Assembly: GCF_007097395.1 (NCBI RefSeq)
Contig: NZ_VKDC01000010.1
Span: 1 to 64,000 of the forward strand
Source of the DNA: Fulvivirga sp. M361
GTDB lineage: Bacteria; Bacteroidota; Bacteroidia; Cytophagales; Cyclobacteriaceae
DNA: 64,000 nucleotides
Reading direction: 5' to 3'
Of the stretch, positions 8,768 to 17,137 are shown piece by piece. Every line of letters begins with the position of its first letter. Position 1 is the first letter of the stretch. Made by a program: the position numbers and the translations under genes. The notes below the pieces were generated by a model, which did no database searches, was not told where the DNA came from, and was given only the letters and a program-made list of their open reading frames with translations.

Positions 8768-10123
8768 ATGAAAAATACAGTTTTTACATTGCTAATAGTC
8801 TTATTGGCAAGCACATTTACACACTACGGTTACACGCAGAATCCGGACACAGCCCGATATGTCATTTTGGTTTCTATTGACGGTTTCCGACCTGACTTCT
8901 ACCTGGAAGAAAAATGGCCGGCACCAAACCTGAAATATATGGCCGCGCATGGAGTAAAAGCATTGGGTGTTCGCGGAGTATTTCCGTCCGTGACCTACCC
9001 GTCTCATACCACGTTGATCACAGGGGCAATGCCGGCCAGGCATGGTATCTATTATAACTCTCCTTTCGAAGAAAAAGCGCCTACCCGAAAATGGTACTGG
9101 GAAACAGAATTGATCAAAACGGAAACCTTATGGCATGCCGTACGCAAATCCGGTAAAAAAAGTGCCAGTTTCATATGGCCGGTATCCGTTGGAGCACCCA
9201 TTGACTATAATATCCCGGAAGTATGGTCTTTAAAAAAGGGCTACGGTAGAATCCAACCCATGCGTGATAATGATCAACCCGATGGATTATTGGAAGAAAT
9301 GGAACGTGAAGTATTAGGGACAATGGGCGAACGTACGTTCAACGGCGATTACCTGAATCGTGAAGACAGAACCGGTGAAATGGCCGCGTATGTACTGGAA
9401 ACCTACAAACCTGATTTTATGACGCTGCATCTGATAGCCACCGACCACTTTCAGCATGAAGAGGGTCGTGACGGGCATAAGGTATTTACAGCGCTGGCAG
9501 CAGCTGACAGGGCCATTGGTAAAATAAAAGAAGCTGCTGAAAGAGCAGGCATTCTGGATCAGACCACCTTCATTATTACCGGTGACCATGGATTTGTGGA
9601 TATACATTCGGCATTAAAACCTAACGTTTGGTTAGTAGAAGAAGGAATACGGGAAAACAAACCTGACAGAGGTAAATGGAAAGCAACTTTTCACACTTCA
9701 GGCGCCTCTGCTTTCCTGATGCTGAAAGATAAAAACGATAGGGAAACACTGGCCCGGGTACAAAAGAAGCTCAAAGACTTACCGGAGCGTTACAAAAAGC
9801 TGTTTAGAATAATGGACAGGGCGGCACTTGACAAGATCGGCGCTGATCCTAATGCAGCATTAGCGCTGGCACCTGTACCGGGAGTAGCCATGTCAGCAGC
9901 TTCTGATGGCACAGTATTAGCACCGCGTAAGGGAGGAACCCATGGCTACTTTCCTGATTTTAAAGAAATAGAAACCGGTTTTGTAGCATATGGCGCAGGA
10001 GTTCAGTCAGAAAAAACGTTACATAAGATCAACCTGGAAGACATTGCTCCAGTTATTGCACAATTGCTCAACCTGAATTTTCAGGCAATAGATGGCGTTC
10101 TGTACCCTGGTATACTTAAGTGA
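8768..10123 (+). CDS. Nucleotide pyrophosphatase/phosphodiesterase (ENPP-type), exported
   Basis: A 451-residue alkaline-phosphatase-superfamily enzyme of the ENPP group, which cleaves phosphodiester or pyrophosphate bonds. The N-terminus is a signal peptide ending near THYGYTQ, so it acts in the periplasm or outside. Metal and catalytic residues are visible: the Asp of VSIDGFRPDFY, the nucleophile Thr in SVTYPSHTTLITG, ATDHFQH, ITGDHG, and the late GGTHGY His. It directly follows the TonB receptor gene, so it may process a phosphorus-containing nutrient imported by that receptor. Its last 8 nt overlap the convergent Crp/Fnr gene. Confidence 0.92.
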   Translation: MKNTVFTLLIVLLASTFTHYGYTQNPDTARYVILVSIDGFRPDFYLEEKWPAPNLKYMAAHGVKALGVRGVFPSVTYPSHTTLITGAMPARHGIYYNSPFEEKAPTRKWYWETELIKTETLWHAVRKSGKKSASFIWPVSVGAPIDYNIPEVWSLKKGYGRIQPMRDNDQPDGLLEEMEREVLGTMGERTFNGDYLNREDRTGEMAAYVLETYKPDFMTLHLIATDHFQHEEGRDGHKVFTALAAADRAIGKIKEAAERAGILDQTTFIITGDHGFVDIHSALKPNVWLVEEGIRENKPDRGKWKATFHTSGASAFLMLKDKNDRETLARVQKKLKDLPERYKKLFRIMDRAALDKIGADPNAALALAPVPGVAMSAASDGTVLAPRKGGTHGYFPDFKEIETGFVAYGAGVQSEKTLHKINLEDIAPVIAQLLNLNFQAIDGVLYPGILK

Positions 10124-10748
10124 GGCAACCGGCAGCTTCCGATTTTTTTAAGCCACTCGCTACAGTTTGTCGCGTAGTGCCTACTAAATCTCCGAGGTCT
10201 TTCTTGGTCAGCAGGTTGAATAAAACATAACTTTTATGATGAATGTCTTCAACTCGCTGGCCAAAATGCTGGCGCAAAAAATTAAGCTTTTCATGAATGC
10301 TCTTCGAGTTCATTTTCAAAAGCTTTTTCTCAGCGCTACACCATCTTTTGATAAGATAAAACGTGAACCACTCGGATACTTTCAAATCATTAATAATAAT
10401 CGATTTAAAAAAAGACAGCTCATACAGCCTCACTTCCGTATCGACAAGTGTTTTTGAGAACTCAAAGAATTGACCGTTCAGGTATTTTAGATTACCAAAA
10501 AAATCACCCTTTTGTAAAACATCATAAGTCACCTCCTCACCTTCATCAGAGTAACTCCCTATTTTTATCGCGCCTTCCACCACTTCAAACATATATTTCA
10601 TGTTTTCCGCAGGCTGGTAAATAAACGAACCTCTTTTAAAAGTCTTTGTGGTGACGTGGCGATCAAGGTCTGATGGAAAAGCTGCGAGATGATCATGAAT
10701 TCGAAAATCATCGTACAGTTTATTCCCTGGCATTTTTAACGCTTCCAT
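10116..10748 (-). CDS. Crp/Fnr-family transcriptional regulator
   Basis: A 210-residue regulator with an N-terminal cyclic-nucleotide-binding-like beta roll (about residues 25-120, VVEGAIKIG...VLQKGDFFGN) and a C-terminal Crp-type helix-turn-helix (LTKKDLGDLVGTTRQTV, about 180-197). The protein stops right after the recognition helix at EAAGCLT, so the beta wing present in most Crp/Fnr proteins seems missing. It lacks the Cys cluster of Fnr, and the ligand is unknown. It overlaps the convergent phosphodiesterase by 8 nt, and this overlap may be what trimmed the wing. The start could also be the Met at codon 6. Confidence 0.9.
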   Translation of the reverse strand: MEALKMPGNKLYDDFRIHDHLAAFPSDLDRHVTTKTFKRGSFIYQPAENMKYMFEVVEGAIKIGSYSDEGEEVTYDVLQKGDFFGNLKYLNGQFFEFSKTLVDTEVRLYELSFFKSIIINDLKVSEWFTFYLIKRWCSAEKKLLKMNSKSIHEKLNFLRQHFGQRVEDIHHKSYVLFNLLTKKDLGDLVGTTRQTVASGLKKSEAAGCLT

Positions 10749-10887
10749 AAGCTAGATAGTTGAGGGAAAGCACTTTCTTACTAGTTACCTAAATTCGATA
10801 TAAGATATCTCACCAAATTACCAAGTAAAGTTAGTCAAAGGCAGAGTGAGACTTTGAACGTAAAAGTTAACGCTACATTAAGGATTC

Positions 10888-10919
10888 TTGCACGTACCCG
10901 AAAGAAATTGGTAATTTCG
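10888..10919 (+). promoter_or_regulatory. Bacteroidota-type promoter of the M20 gene
   Basis: TTG at 10888-10890, a 21-nt spacer, and TAATTTCG at 10912-10919, one mismatch from the TAnnTTTG consensus. The distance of 21 nt to the ATG at 10941 fits a short leader. Confidence 0.5.
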
Positions 10920-10940
10920 ACAATAACCAAAACCTAAACA

Positions 10941-12245
10941 ATGAAGAGATCAGTACTACCCATGGTGCTTATTATGCTTACCATGAGCATGACCCAGGCA
11001 CAAAAGCTGTCAGCAAAAACAGATGCGATGGCCATAGAAATAGAGCAAAAAGTCATCGAATGGAGAAGGCACTTCCATAAGAATCCGGAGCTATCCAACC
11101 GGGAGTTCAAAACCGCAGAGAAAATAGCAGAACACCTGACATCACTTGGCATAGAAGTAAAGACCGGCATTGCTAAAACGGGTGTAGTAGGTGTGCTAAA
11201 AGGAGGTAAACCAGGCCCGGTAGTAGGTTTACGAGCGGACATTGATGCGCTGCCTGTGACAGAACGTACTCCGGTGCCATTTGCTTCAAAAGTAGTTTCG
11301 GAATACAATGGCATAGAAACCGGGGTAATGCATGCGTGCGGTCATGACACCCATATCGCCATTTTAATGGGTGCCGCGGAAGTCCTGTCTAAGATGAAAA
11401 AGGACGTTAAAGGTACCGTAAAATTCATTTTTCAACCTGCCGAAGAGGGAGCACCTCCGGGAGAAGAAGGCGGCGCTAAGCTAATGGTAAAAGAAGGTGT
11501 CTTAAAAAATCCGGATGTAGACGTAATATTCGGTCTCCACATCGCGGCAGGTACACCGGCAGGCCATATCACCTACAAACCGGGTGGCACTATGGCCGCT
11601 TCAGATCGTTTTGTTATCAAAGTCAAAGGGAAGCAGGCCCACGGGTCAGCGCCGTGGACCAGCGTAGACCCCATAGTGACCGCAGCACAGATCATCAATG
11701 GACTTCAGACAGTAGTAAGTCGTCAGACAGAACTTACGAAAGAAGCTGCTGTGGTATCCGTGGGCATGATACGGGGTGGAGTGCGTAATAACATCATTCC
11801 TGAAGAAGTAGAAATGATAGGTACCATACGTACGCTGGACGAAGAGATGCAGAAAAAAGTACATGAAAACATACGGCGTACCGCCACTAAAATAGCCGAA
11901 AGTCAGGGAGCTAAGGCCGAGGTAGACATTCAGATAGGCTACCCGGTGACGTACAACGACCCGGAACTCACCGGGAAGATGCTACCTTCTTTGCAACGAG
12001 CTGCCGGAAAGGAAAACGTGAAACTGGTCAATGCCATAACAGGTGCAGAAGACTTTTCATTTTTTCAAAGGGAAGTACCAGGGTTTTATTTCTTTGTAGG
12101 CGGCCAGCCAGCGGACAAAAAAGGACCCGGTTCAAAACTGGGCGGACATCACACACCCGATTTTTACATCGATGAAAGTGGAATGATCGTTGGCCTGAAA
12201 GCCATGTTAAATGTAACACTGGACTATATGGCAACGGCAAAATAA
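10941..12245 (+). CDS. M20-family amidohydrolase, exported
   Basis: A 434-residue zinc amidohydrolase of the M20D group (N-acyl-amino-acid amidohydrolase/carboxypeptidase). A signal peptide ends at about MTQAQ (residues 1-21), placing it in the periplasm. Metal ligands and the catalytic Glu are visible in MHACGHDTH, QPAEEG and GAEDFSFF, with the late His in HHTPDFY. The dimerisation domain lies around residues 205-320 (KQAHGSAPW). It starts a two-gene operon with the PLP-dependent enzyme 4 nt downstream. The substrate could be acylated or peptidic amino acids. Confidence 0.93.
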   Translation: MKRSVLPMVLIMLTMSMTQAQKLSAKTDAMAIEIEQKVIEWRRHFHKNPELSNREFKTAEKIAEHLTSLGIEVKTGIAKTGVVGVLKGGKPGPVVGLRADIDALPVTERTPVPFASKVVSEYNGIETGVMHACGHDTHIAILMGAAEVLSKMKKDVKGTVKFIFQPAEEGAPPGEEGGAKLMVKEGVLKNPDVDVIFGLHIAAGTPAGHITYKPGGTMAASDRFVIKVKGKQAHGSAPWTSVDPIVTAAQIINGLQTVVSRQTELTKEAAVVSVGMIRGGVRNNIIPEEVEMIGTIRTLDEEMQKKVHENIRRTATKIAESQGAKAEVDIQIGYPVTYNDPELTGKMLPSLQRAAGKENVKLVNAITGAEDFSFFQREVPGFYFFVGGQPADKKGPGSKLGGHHTPDFYIDESGMIVGLKAMLNVTLDYMATAK

Positions 12246-12249
12246 TAGC

Positions 12250-13134
12250 ATGCTAAAGCTATACCAGGAGCCGTACATTCAGGAAGTTCACCATGAACGT
12301 TTGAAGAATGTACGGCTTTTTGTGAAACGGGAGGACCTCATACATCCATATGTATCCGGCAACAAGTGGCGTAAACTCAAATACAACCTGATAGAAGCGC
12401 GAAACCTTGGTCATGATACATTACTCACTTTTGGTGGCGCCTATTCCAATCATATCTATGCCACCGCTGCTGCTGCCAATGAAGCAGGTTTGAATTCCAT
12501 AGGGATCATTCGTGGGGAAGAGTTGCAAAACAAGTCTCTCAACAAAACCCTCACCTTTGCCCGGAAGCAAGGTATGCAGTTGGAATTTATAGATCGGAAA
12601 ACTTACCGGCTTAAATCAGAAGCCGCATTTCTGGATGCATTAAAAACCAGTTATGGCGATGTCTTCGTGGTGCCGGAAGGAGGAACGAACCGATTGGCAT
12701 TAAAAGGCTGTGAAGAAATGGTGACACCGGAAGTCCGGAAATTTGACTATGTCTGTTGCAGCAGTGGGACCGGCGGAACGGTAAGTGGGACCATTGCCGG
12801 AATGCAAGGGAAAGGAAAAGTGATTGGTTTTTCAGCTTTAAAAGGGGATTTCCTGAAAAATGAAGTAAGGGACTTGATCACCGATTACGGCAGTCCGCAC
12901 CTGTCCAATTGGGAAATAAACACGGACTATCATTTTGGAGGCTATGCGAAAAGAAACGAACTGCTGGACCGCTTCATAGAAGACTTTGAAGTGTCATGTG
13001 GTATTCCGTTAGATCAGGTCTATACCGGGAAGATGATGTATGGGGTTTTTGATTTGGTGGAAAAAGAATATTTCCCACGAGGGACCCATATTTTAGCTAT
13101 TCATACCGGGGGATTGCAGGGAAAAAATTATTGA
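12250..13134 (+). CDS. PLP-dependent 1-aminocyclopropane-1-carboxylate deaminase / D-cysteine desulfhydrase family
   Basis: A 294-residue fold-type II PLP enzyme. The Schiff-base Lys is in SGNKWRKLKYN (about residue 38), the substrate-side loop is GGAYSNH, and the phosphate-binding loop is SSGTGGTVSGT. Members deaminate ACC or desulfurate D-cysteine; in bacteria outside plant associations the D-cysteine desulfhydrase activity is the more usual result. No signal peptide. It lies 4 nt after the M20 amidohydrolase, so both are probably used for catabolism of released amino acids. Confidence 0.9.
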   Translation: MLKLYQEPYIQEVHHERLKNVRLFVKREDLIHPYVSGNKWRKLKYNLIEARNLGHDTLLTFGGAYSNHIYATAAAANEAGLNSIGIIRGEELQNKSLNKTLTFARKQGMQLEFIDRKTYRLKSEAAFLDALKTSYGDVFVVPEGGTNRLALKGCEEMVTPEVRKFDYVCCSSGTGGTVSGTIAGMQGKGKVIGFSALKGDFLKNEVRDLITDYGSPHLSNWEINTDYHFGGYAKRNELLDRFIEDFEVSCGIPLDQVYTGKMMYGVFDLVEKEYFPRGTHILAIHTGGLQGKNY

Positions 13135-13807
13135 CCCTAACCCTGGCTTTTATCTATAATCTCATCAAATGGTCTTTTGTTAAAAAAGTATGGCTTGAGT
13201 GGATTAAAGGTACGTCTGCCTGAAAACTTTATTTATCGTTGTACGCTCAGCTTTCTGATTTTTACACTTCCCGCCTTACGATAAAATTCTTTTCAGTAGC
13301 TTCTCTCTCTTGACGAATGAAAATCATCTTTATCCATTTTCGGAACTTTCCTTAGCCAAAGAAACATTCTCAAAAAAGAGAAGAAAGTGGCAACGGTTAT
13401 GGCCCCAACGTTAAATGTCCGATCAGAACGGAAAGTATCATCAGAAATACAAGGGTCAACACCATGCCAAATAAAAATAATTTTTTCATTTGATTATAAG
13501 TTTTGGTAAGACCTAAATGTAGGATTACACTTAAACCTAAACGCAATAGCAGCTATGGACAATCGTATGGACAATACGCTAACTCATTTATACTTAACAG
13601 TAAAGTAAAAGCTTCATTTTGCTAAGATTTAAGAAAATTGCTTGTCCTGAAAAATCACTGACCTGCATTTTCTAATAAATTATCTGAATGTGCGCTGCAA
13701 GTTCAGTCCATTGTACATAAGCCTCTGCTAATGCCTCAAAACTCATTTCATTTGATAGCAACAGTAACTCTGTATGTTCCGGATCCGATTTTCCTATAAT
13801 AAATCTT
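13135..13807. other. Intergenic region of about 670 bp
   Basis: No large gene. It contains a candidate 30-codon membrane peptide on the minus strand (13397-13489) and, next to the START-like gene, an open minus frame of protein-like composition without an ATG at its beginning (13672-13827). The rest is AT-rich with nothing recognised. An AACGTTGGGG motif occurs at the end of the small ORF. Confidence 0.5.
13397..13489 (-). CDS. Candidate small membrane peptide, 30 aa
   Basis: ATG at 13489. The peptide starts MKKLFLFGMVL and is a single hydrophobic helix from about residue 4 to 24, ending HLTLGP. Such single-helix peptides are often missed. Upstream (minus strand) TACATTTA is one base from the TAnnTTTG consensus, with a TTG 22 nt before it, so it may have its own promoter. 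No homologue is recognised by eye. Confidence 0.35.
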   Translation of the reverse strand: MKKLFLFGMVLTLVFLMILSVLIGHLTLGP

Positions 13808-13827
13808 TTAGCTTTCAGCTTTGTCCT
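13672..13827 (-). pseudogene. Open frame of coding character without a clear start
   Basis: This frame, overlapping the end of the START-like gene at 13808, encodes about 51 residues including IIGKSDPEHTELLLL and FEALAEAYVQW, which look like real protein. The only ATG is halfway (MSFEALAE...). It may be the tail of a decayed gene or a short protein using a rare start. Confidence 0.25.
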
Positions 13828-14239
13828 TTAAAGCTTTATTCATGGAGTTTAACATTGGTAAAGCGTACTCATTCAATTTCTTCCAAAATATCGACGCCAT
13901 AAGCCCCGTATAGATCTCTCTCTGGGTAAAGAGAGTACCTTTCTGCGAATTTTCCAGTTCAATTATCCGCTCCACTGAAAAAATGAACTTAGCCATCATC
14001 GTTCCAATGAAAGTAAAACGTTTTTCTTCGTCCATCGCCGTGATAACAGATCTATAACTTTTTCCATCATTACCTTTAGCATCGCTCATCGTAATGGACA
14101 GTATTGCACCAACTTCGAGGTCACCTTCAATTTTATTGACAATGGGGTTCCAATTTGCCCAACCCGGTAAGTCCGTCAGAATTCCCCAAACCTTATCGGG
14201 ATCGGATGAAATTTGTATTTCAGTTTTTATTTCTCGCAT
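13808..14239 (-). CDS. SRPBCC (START-like) domain protein
   Basis: A 143-residue protein of the START/polyketide-cyclase-like fold, a hydrophobic-cavity ligand-binding domain. The typical start MREIKTEIQIS and the segment VWGILTDLPGWANWNPIV mark the family. The ATG at 14239 is chosen because it follows the stop of the preceding AHSA1 gene with one base between (TAA-T-ATG), with AGGTAA as ribosome-binding site; a longer frame from 14302 would overlap that gene. It is co-transcribed with the AHSA1 gene. The ligand is unknown. Confidence 0.88.
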   Translation of the reverse strand: MREIKTEIQISSDPDKVWGILTDLPGWANWNPIVNKIEGDLEVGAILSITMSDAKGNDGKSYRSVITAMDEEKRFTFIGTMMAKFIFSVERIIELENSQKGTLFTQREIYTGLMASIFWKKLNEYALPMLNSMNKALKDKAES

Positions 14240-14240
14240 A

Positions 14241-14708
14241 TTACCTGCCCTTTGAGGAGCTAACAAAAATTTCCAGCCTATCAAAAACAGAACCCCAACC
14301 ATTCATAATGCCCATTTTTTCCTGTTGTCTGCAATACTCTTCCGTTGTATGAATAACATTAAAAGTAAAATTGGTCTTATCTCCATTTGCCTCAAATACT
14401 GCCTGTATTTCCACACTTTCTGTCATCGGTTTGAAATTTGCGGAGGAAAATATTTTTTCAAGCTCAACAATCTCGGAATATACACCCTCTGAAATAAATT
14501 CGTTTCTATCAGGCATTGACATGGTATATTTCCATTTCCCTCCAACACTAAAGTCATGTTCGATTACTTTGGTATCCATTCCTTTTGGTCCCCACCAATG
14601 AACAATGTGTTCCGGTTGGGTCCATGCCTCCCATACTAGTTTGATAGGCGCACTTAAGGTTCTTTTTAATGTTACCGTTCGCTTTTTTGCTTCGCTCATT
14701 TCACTCAT
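14241..14708 (-). CDS. SRPBCC protein of the AHSA1 (Hsp90 activator-like) family
   Basis: A 155-residue START-like protein. Family signatures are RTLSAPIKLVWEAWTQPEHIVHWWGPKG near the N-terminus and the C-terminal MGIMNGWGSVFDRLE. Bacterial members have no proven link to Hsp90; many sit beside ArsR-type regulators, none of which is present here. First gene of a two-gene operon; a tandem operator lies 180-220 nt upstream. The start could also be the Met at codon 4. Confidence 0.9.
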   Translation of the reverse strand: MSEMSEAKKRTVTLKRTLSAPIKLVWEAWTQPEHIVHWWGPKGMDTKVIEHDFSVGGKWKYTMSMPDRNEFISEGVYSEIVELEKIFSSANFKPMTESVEIQAVFEANGDKTNFTFNVIHTTEEYCRQQEKMGIMNGWGSVFDRLEIFVSSSKGR

Positions 14709-14887
14709 AATTTTCTGTTTATCGTTTAATTAAAACTTTGATGCACTTTGAAATAAAAGGACGATCAGCTTCAAAATTTTTGGCTACGGGATTCAGCGCG
14801 AATACTTTATTGTACAAGGCTTTATCATTTACCTTATGGAACGCCACTAACGATTGTCCGAAAATCACCTTCCTTATCCGAAATTAT

Positions 14888-14929
14888 GTAACTAATCGGT
14901 TACTAATATAAATGTAATCATTCGGTTAC
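14888..14929 (-). promoter_or_regulatory. Tandem operator-like repeats
   Basis: GTAACTAATCGGTTAC (14888-14903) and GTAATCATTCGGTTAC (14914-14929) are 16-bp sites 26 bp apart with shared half sites GTAA(C/T) and CGGTTAC. The first is an inverted repeat GTAAC-N6-GTTAC. The arrangement is that of a dimeric repressor or activator bound twice. Confidence 0.5.
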
Positions 14930-15071
14930 GCAAAATTTCTCAAAAAAATATCCCAGGATATTGGTCACAGATCATGGGTGAAACTCAATTATCAAGTGTC
15001 TTCGCGAAGTAACACGAGACGGTAGCAACTTCCTCCAGGATAGGAAAATGGGAAAGAAGCATGCTTTGACC

Positions 15072-15152
15072 AGAGGGGTTCGGAAGTTGCCCCTCTCCTC
15101 CATATACATACATTGCTTCCACCACCTTTGGCTACAGGCCGTGGAAGCAATG
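15072..15152. other. Two stable hairpins downstream of fabF
   Basis: AGAGGGG (15072-15078) pairs with CCCCTCT (15090-15096). CATTGCTTCCAC (15111-15122) pairs perfectly over 12 bp with GTGGAAGCAATG (15141-15152), loop of 18 nt. Neither is followed by a T run on either strand, so they are not standard terminators. They may be 3' UTR structure of the tetR-fabF mRNA or a small RNA. Confidence 0.4.
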
Positions 15153-15177
15153 CAACATAGTGTTTACCTTTATCGCT

Positions 15178-16425
15178 TTAGTCCTGCCATTTCTTAAACA
15201 AAGCGATCGCATTATGTCCCCCAAAACCAAATGTATTGCTCATCGCATAGTTCATCTCTTTTTTTACTGCATTGTGCAGTGTCAGATCAATACCTTTTGG
15301 AAGCTCTTCATCGGGATTATTGGTATTAATAGTAGGGGGAACAATCCCTTCCTGCAGTGCTTTGGCTGTTGCTATGGATTCAATAGCACCCGCAGCACCT
15401 AACAAGTGACCGGTCATAGATTTAGAAGCGCTAACCTGCATTACTTTATCACTTTCTGCGCATAAATTCTTGACAGCATTTAATTCGGATAAATCACCCA
15501 CCGGAGTACTCGTAGCATGCAGATTAATATAATCAATTTGCTCTGCGCTGATTTCCGCTTCTTCCAGGGCCATTTCGATGGCCAGCCGGGCACCTAGTCC
15601 GTCAGGGTGGGTAGCAGTACTATGATACGCATCATTTGACATACCACAGCCTACTATCTCTGCATAGATCCTGGCTCCCCGGGCCCTGGCGTGCTCCAGT
15701 TCTTCTAATACTAAAGTACCTGCACCTTCCCCCATCACAAAGCCATCACGGTCACGGTCAAAAGGCCGGGAGGCAGTTGCTGCATCATCGTTTCTCGTAG
15801 AGAGCGCTTTCATAGCGCCAAATCCGCCAATACCCGCCCGTGTTATAGGCGCTTCCGAGCCACCTGCCATAAAAATATTGGCCTTACCCCAGCGTATGTA
15901 GTTAAAGGCATCCATAATGGCCGATGTCGAAGAGGCACAAGCAGATACGGTGCAGTAATTAATACCTCGTAATCCGTATTCCAAAGCAATGGCTCCGGAT
16001 GGGGTATCTACTAATATCTTAGGAATGAAAAAAGGGCTAAACCTAGGCCCCCGTTGTGATTCGGCATATCCCAGCATCTCTTCTTCAAAGGTAGTGATCC
16101 CTCCGTTTCCGCTTGCCCAGATCACACCGAACTTATCTACGTCTGTCTTTTCCAGATTCAGACCAGAATCCTGCATGGCTTCTCTACAGGCAATCAATGC
16201 ATATAAGGTAAAAGGGTCGTTTTTTCTTATTGTTTTGCGATCGAAATGGTTTTCGAGATCAAAATCTTTTAGCTCGCAGGCAAATTTTGTTTTGAACTCT
16301 GTGGTGTCAAATTTGGTAATAGGAGCTGCACCACTTTTTCCCGAAATTAATGCAGACCAAAAGTCGTTTGCATTCTTGCCTATGGGTGTCAAGGCACCTA
16401 TGCCGGTTACTACTACTCTTTTCAC
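15178..16425 (-). CDS. fabF: Beta-ketoacyl-ACP synthase II (KAS II)
   Basis: A 415-residue thiolase-fold condensing enzyme that extends acyl-ACP with malonyl-ACP in fatty acid synthesis. The active-site Cys is in VSACASSTSA, the first His in NLHATSTPVGD, and the second in SMTGHLLGAAGA; GFGGHN closes the fold. It starts with GTG at 16425, which overlaps the TGA of the tetR gene (GTGA), and this start gives the standard N-terminus MKRVVVTGIGALTP. There is no acpP or other fab gene nearby, so it is likely a regulated second FabF or a specialised one (flexirubin-like or fluidity-related), which is inference. Confidence 0.93.
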   Translation of the reverse strand: MKRVVVTGIGALTPIGKNANDFWSALISGKSGAAPITKFDTTEFKTKFACELKDFDLENHFDRKTIRKNDPFTLYALIACREAMQDSGLNLEKTDVDKFGVIWASGNGGITTFEEEMLGYAESQRGPRFSPFFIPKILVDTPSGAIALEYGLRGINYCTVSACASSTSAIMDAFNYIRWGKANIFMAGGSEAPITRAGIGGFGAMKALSTRNDDAATASRPFDRDRDGFVMGEGAGTLVLEELEHARARGARIYAEIVGCGMSNDAYHSTATHPDGLGARLAIEMALEEAEISAEQIDYINLHATSTPVGDLSELNAVKNLCAESDKVMQVSASKSMTGHLLGAAGAIESIATAKALQEGIVPPTINTNNPDEELPKGIDLTLHNAVKKEMNYAMSNTFGFGGHNAIALFKKWQD

Positions 16426-16982
16426 TTTATTATGTCGTTTAGAAGTTGAGATTTTATTTTATAGTATTCGTCATTATTTAAGATTCGTGCCATCTGCAAA
16501 GCTCCTGCCATACCGGAGCAAATTACTCCAGCTCTTTGGTCTGCCGTACCATCGAAATCAAACTCGCCTTGCTCTTTGCCTTGCAATAATACTTCAGCCA
16601 GCCATGATTTCATGGCAACTACCAAAACATTTAAGTGATGACCTAACCCCGCAGGCAAGGTATAAAGGTCAGTAGCCAACGCACCTATCAGGCATACGCG
16701 ATTGTCCCTGGTCAGATTGTTGTCATAAATTTTCAAAAACCGCCTGACCTTTTCTAAATGAGTTTTATCAAGTGTCTCAGCTTCTCTGGCCAAAAGGTCA
16801 AATTGAACCCGGGCTTTTCGTAGTACTTCTTGGATAAGCTCCTCTTTTCTTGGGAAATGATAATGGACAGCTGCGTTCTTTACCCCTAATGAAGTTGAAA
16901 TATCGTTGTAGCTGAAGCCGTTGTATCCATAATGTTGGATATAAAACTCAGCAAGATCCAGTATTTTTTCTTTGGTAGACAA
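16422..16982 (-). CDS. TetR/AcrR-family transcriptional regulator
   Basis: A 186-residue repressor with an N-terminal TetR helix-turn-helix (YNGFSYNDISTSLGVKNAAVHYHFPRK..., about residues 19-48) and a helical ligand-binding domain. It is first in an operon with fabF, overlapping it by 4 nt. A perfect 20-bp palindrome lies 15 nt before its start codon and very probably is its own operator. The FabF partner suggests that the inducer is an acyl compound, as in FadR/FabR-type regulators; this is not shown by the sequence. Confidence 0.92.
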   Translation of the reverse strand: MSTKEKILDLAEFYIQHYGYNGFSYNDISTSLGVKNAAVHYHFPRKEELIQEVLRKARVQFDLLAREAETLDKTHLEKVRRFLKIYDNNLTRDNRVCLIGALATDLYTLPAGLGHHLNVLVVAMKSWLAEVLLQGKEQGEFDFDGTADQRAGVICSGMAGALQMARILNNDEYYKIKSQLLNDIIK

Positions 16983-16997
16983 GGTAGGTTAAATATA

Positions 16998-17017
16998 CTT
17001 ACTTATTAATAAGTAAG
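16998..17017 (-). promoter_or_regulatory. 20-bp perfect palindrome, probable TetR operator
   Basis: CTTACTTATT followed by its exact reverse complement AATAAGTAAG. The TTACTTA/TAAGTAA half sites resemble known AcrR/QacR-like operators. It lies between the divergent tetR-fabF operon and the exported methyltransferase, so it may control both. Confidence 0.75.
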
Positions 17018-17137
17018 CTATAGATTATGTACAAATTCTACTGTTAGTCTGACCTATTGATACGTATGTCTTGTGCTATTTGCCCCTGGTACCTCAGTCT
17101 CAACGTACCTCCTGGTTTCAACGTTAAAACGGATCAT

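Larger units (their letters stand above)
14709..15177. other. Intergenic region between fabF end and AHSA1 start
   Basis: No gene seen in 469 bp. It contains two near-identical 16-bp operator-like repeats (14888-14929) on the AHSA1 side and two hairpins (15072-15096 and 15111-15152) on the fabF side. Confidence 0.5.

Noticed and set aside
13808-14302. Longer START-like gene beginning at 14302
   Set aside because: It would overlap the AHSA1 gene by about 60 nt; the ATG at 14239 after TAA-T has a better ribosome-binding site and the usual N-terminus.
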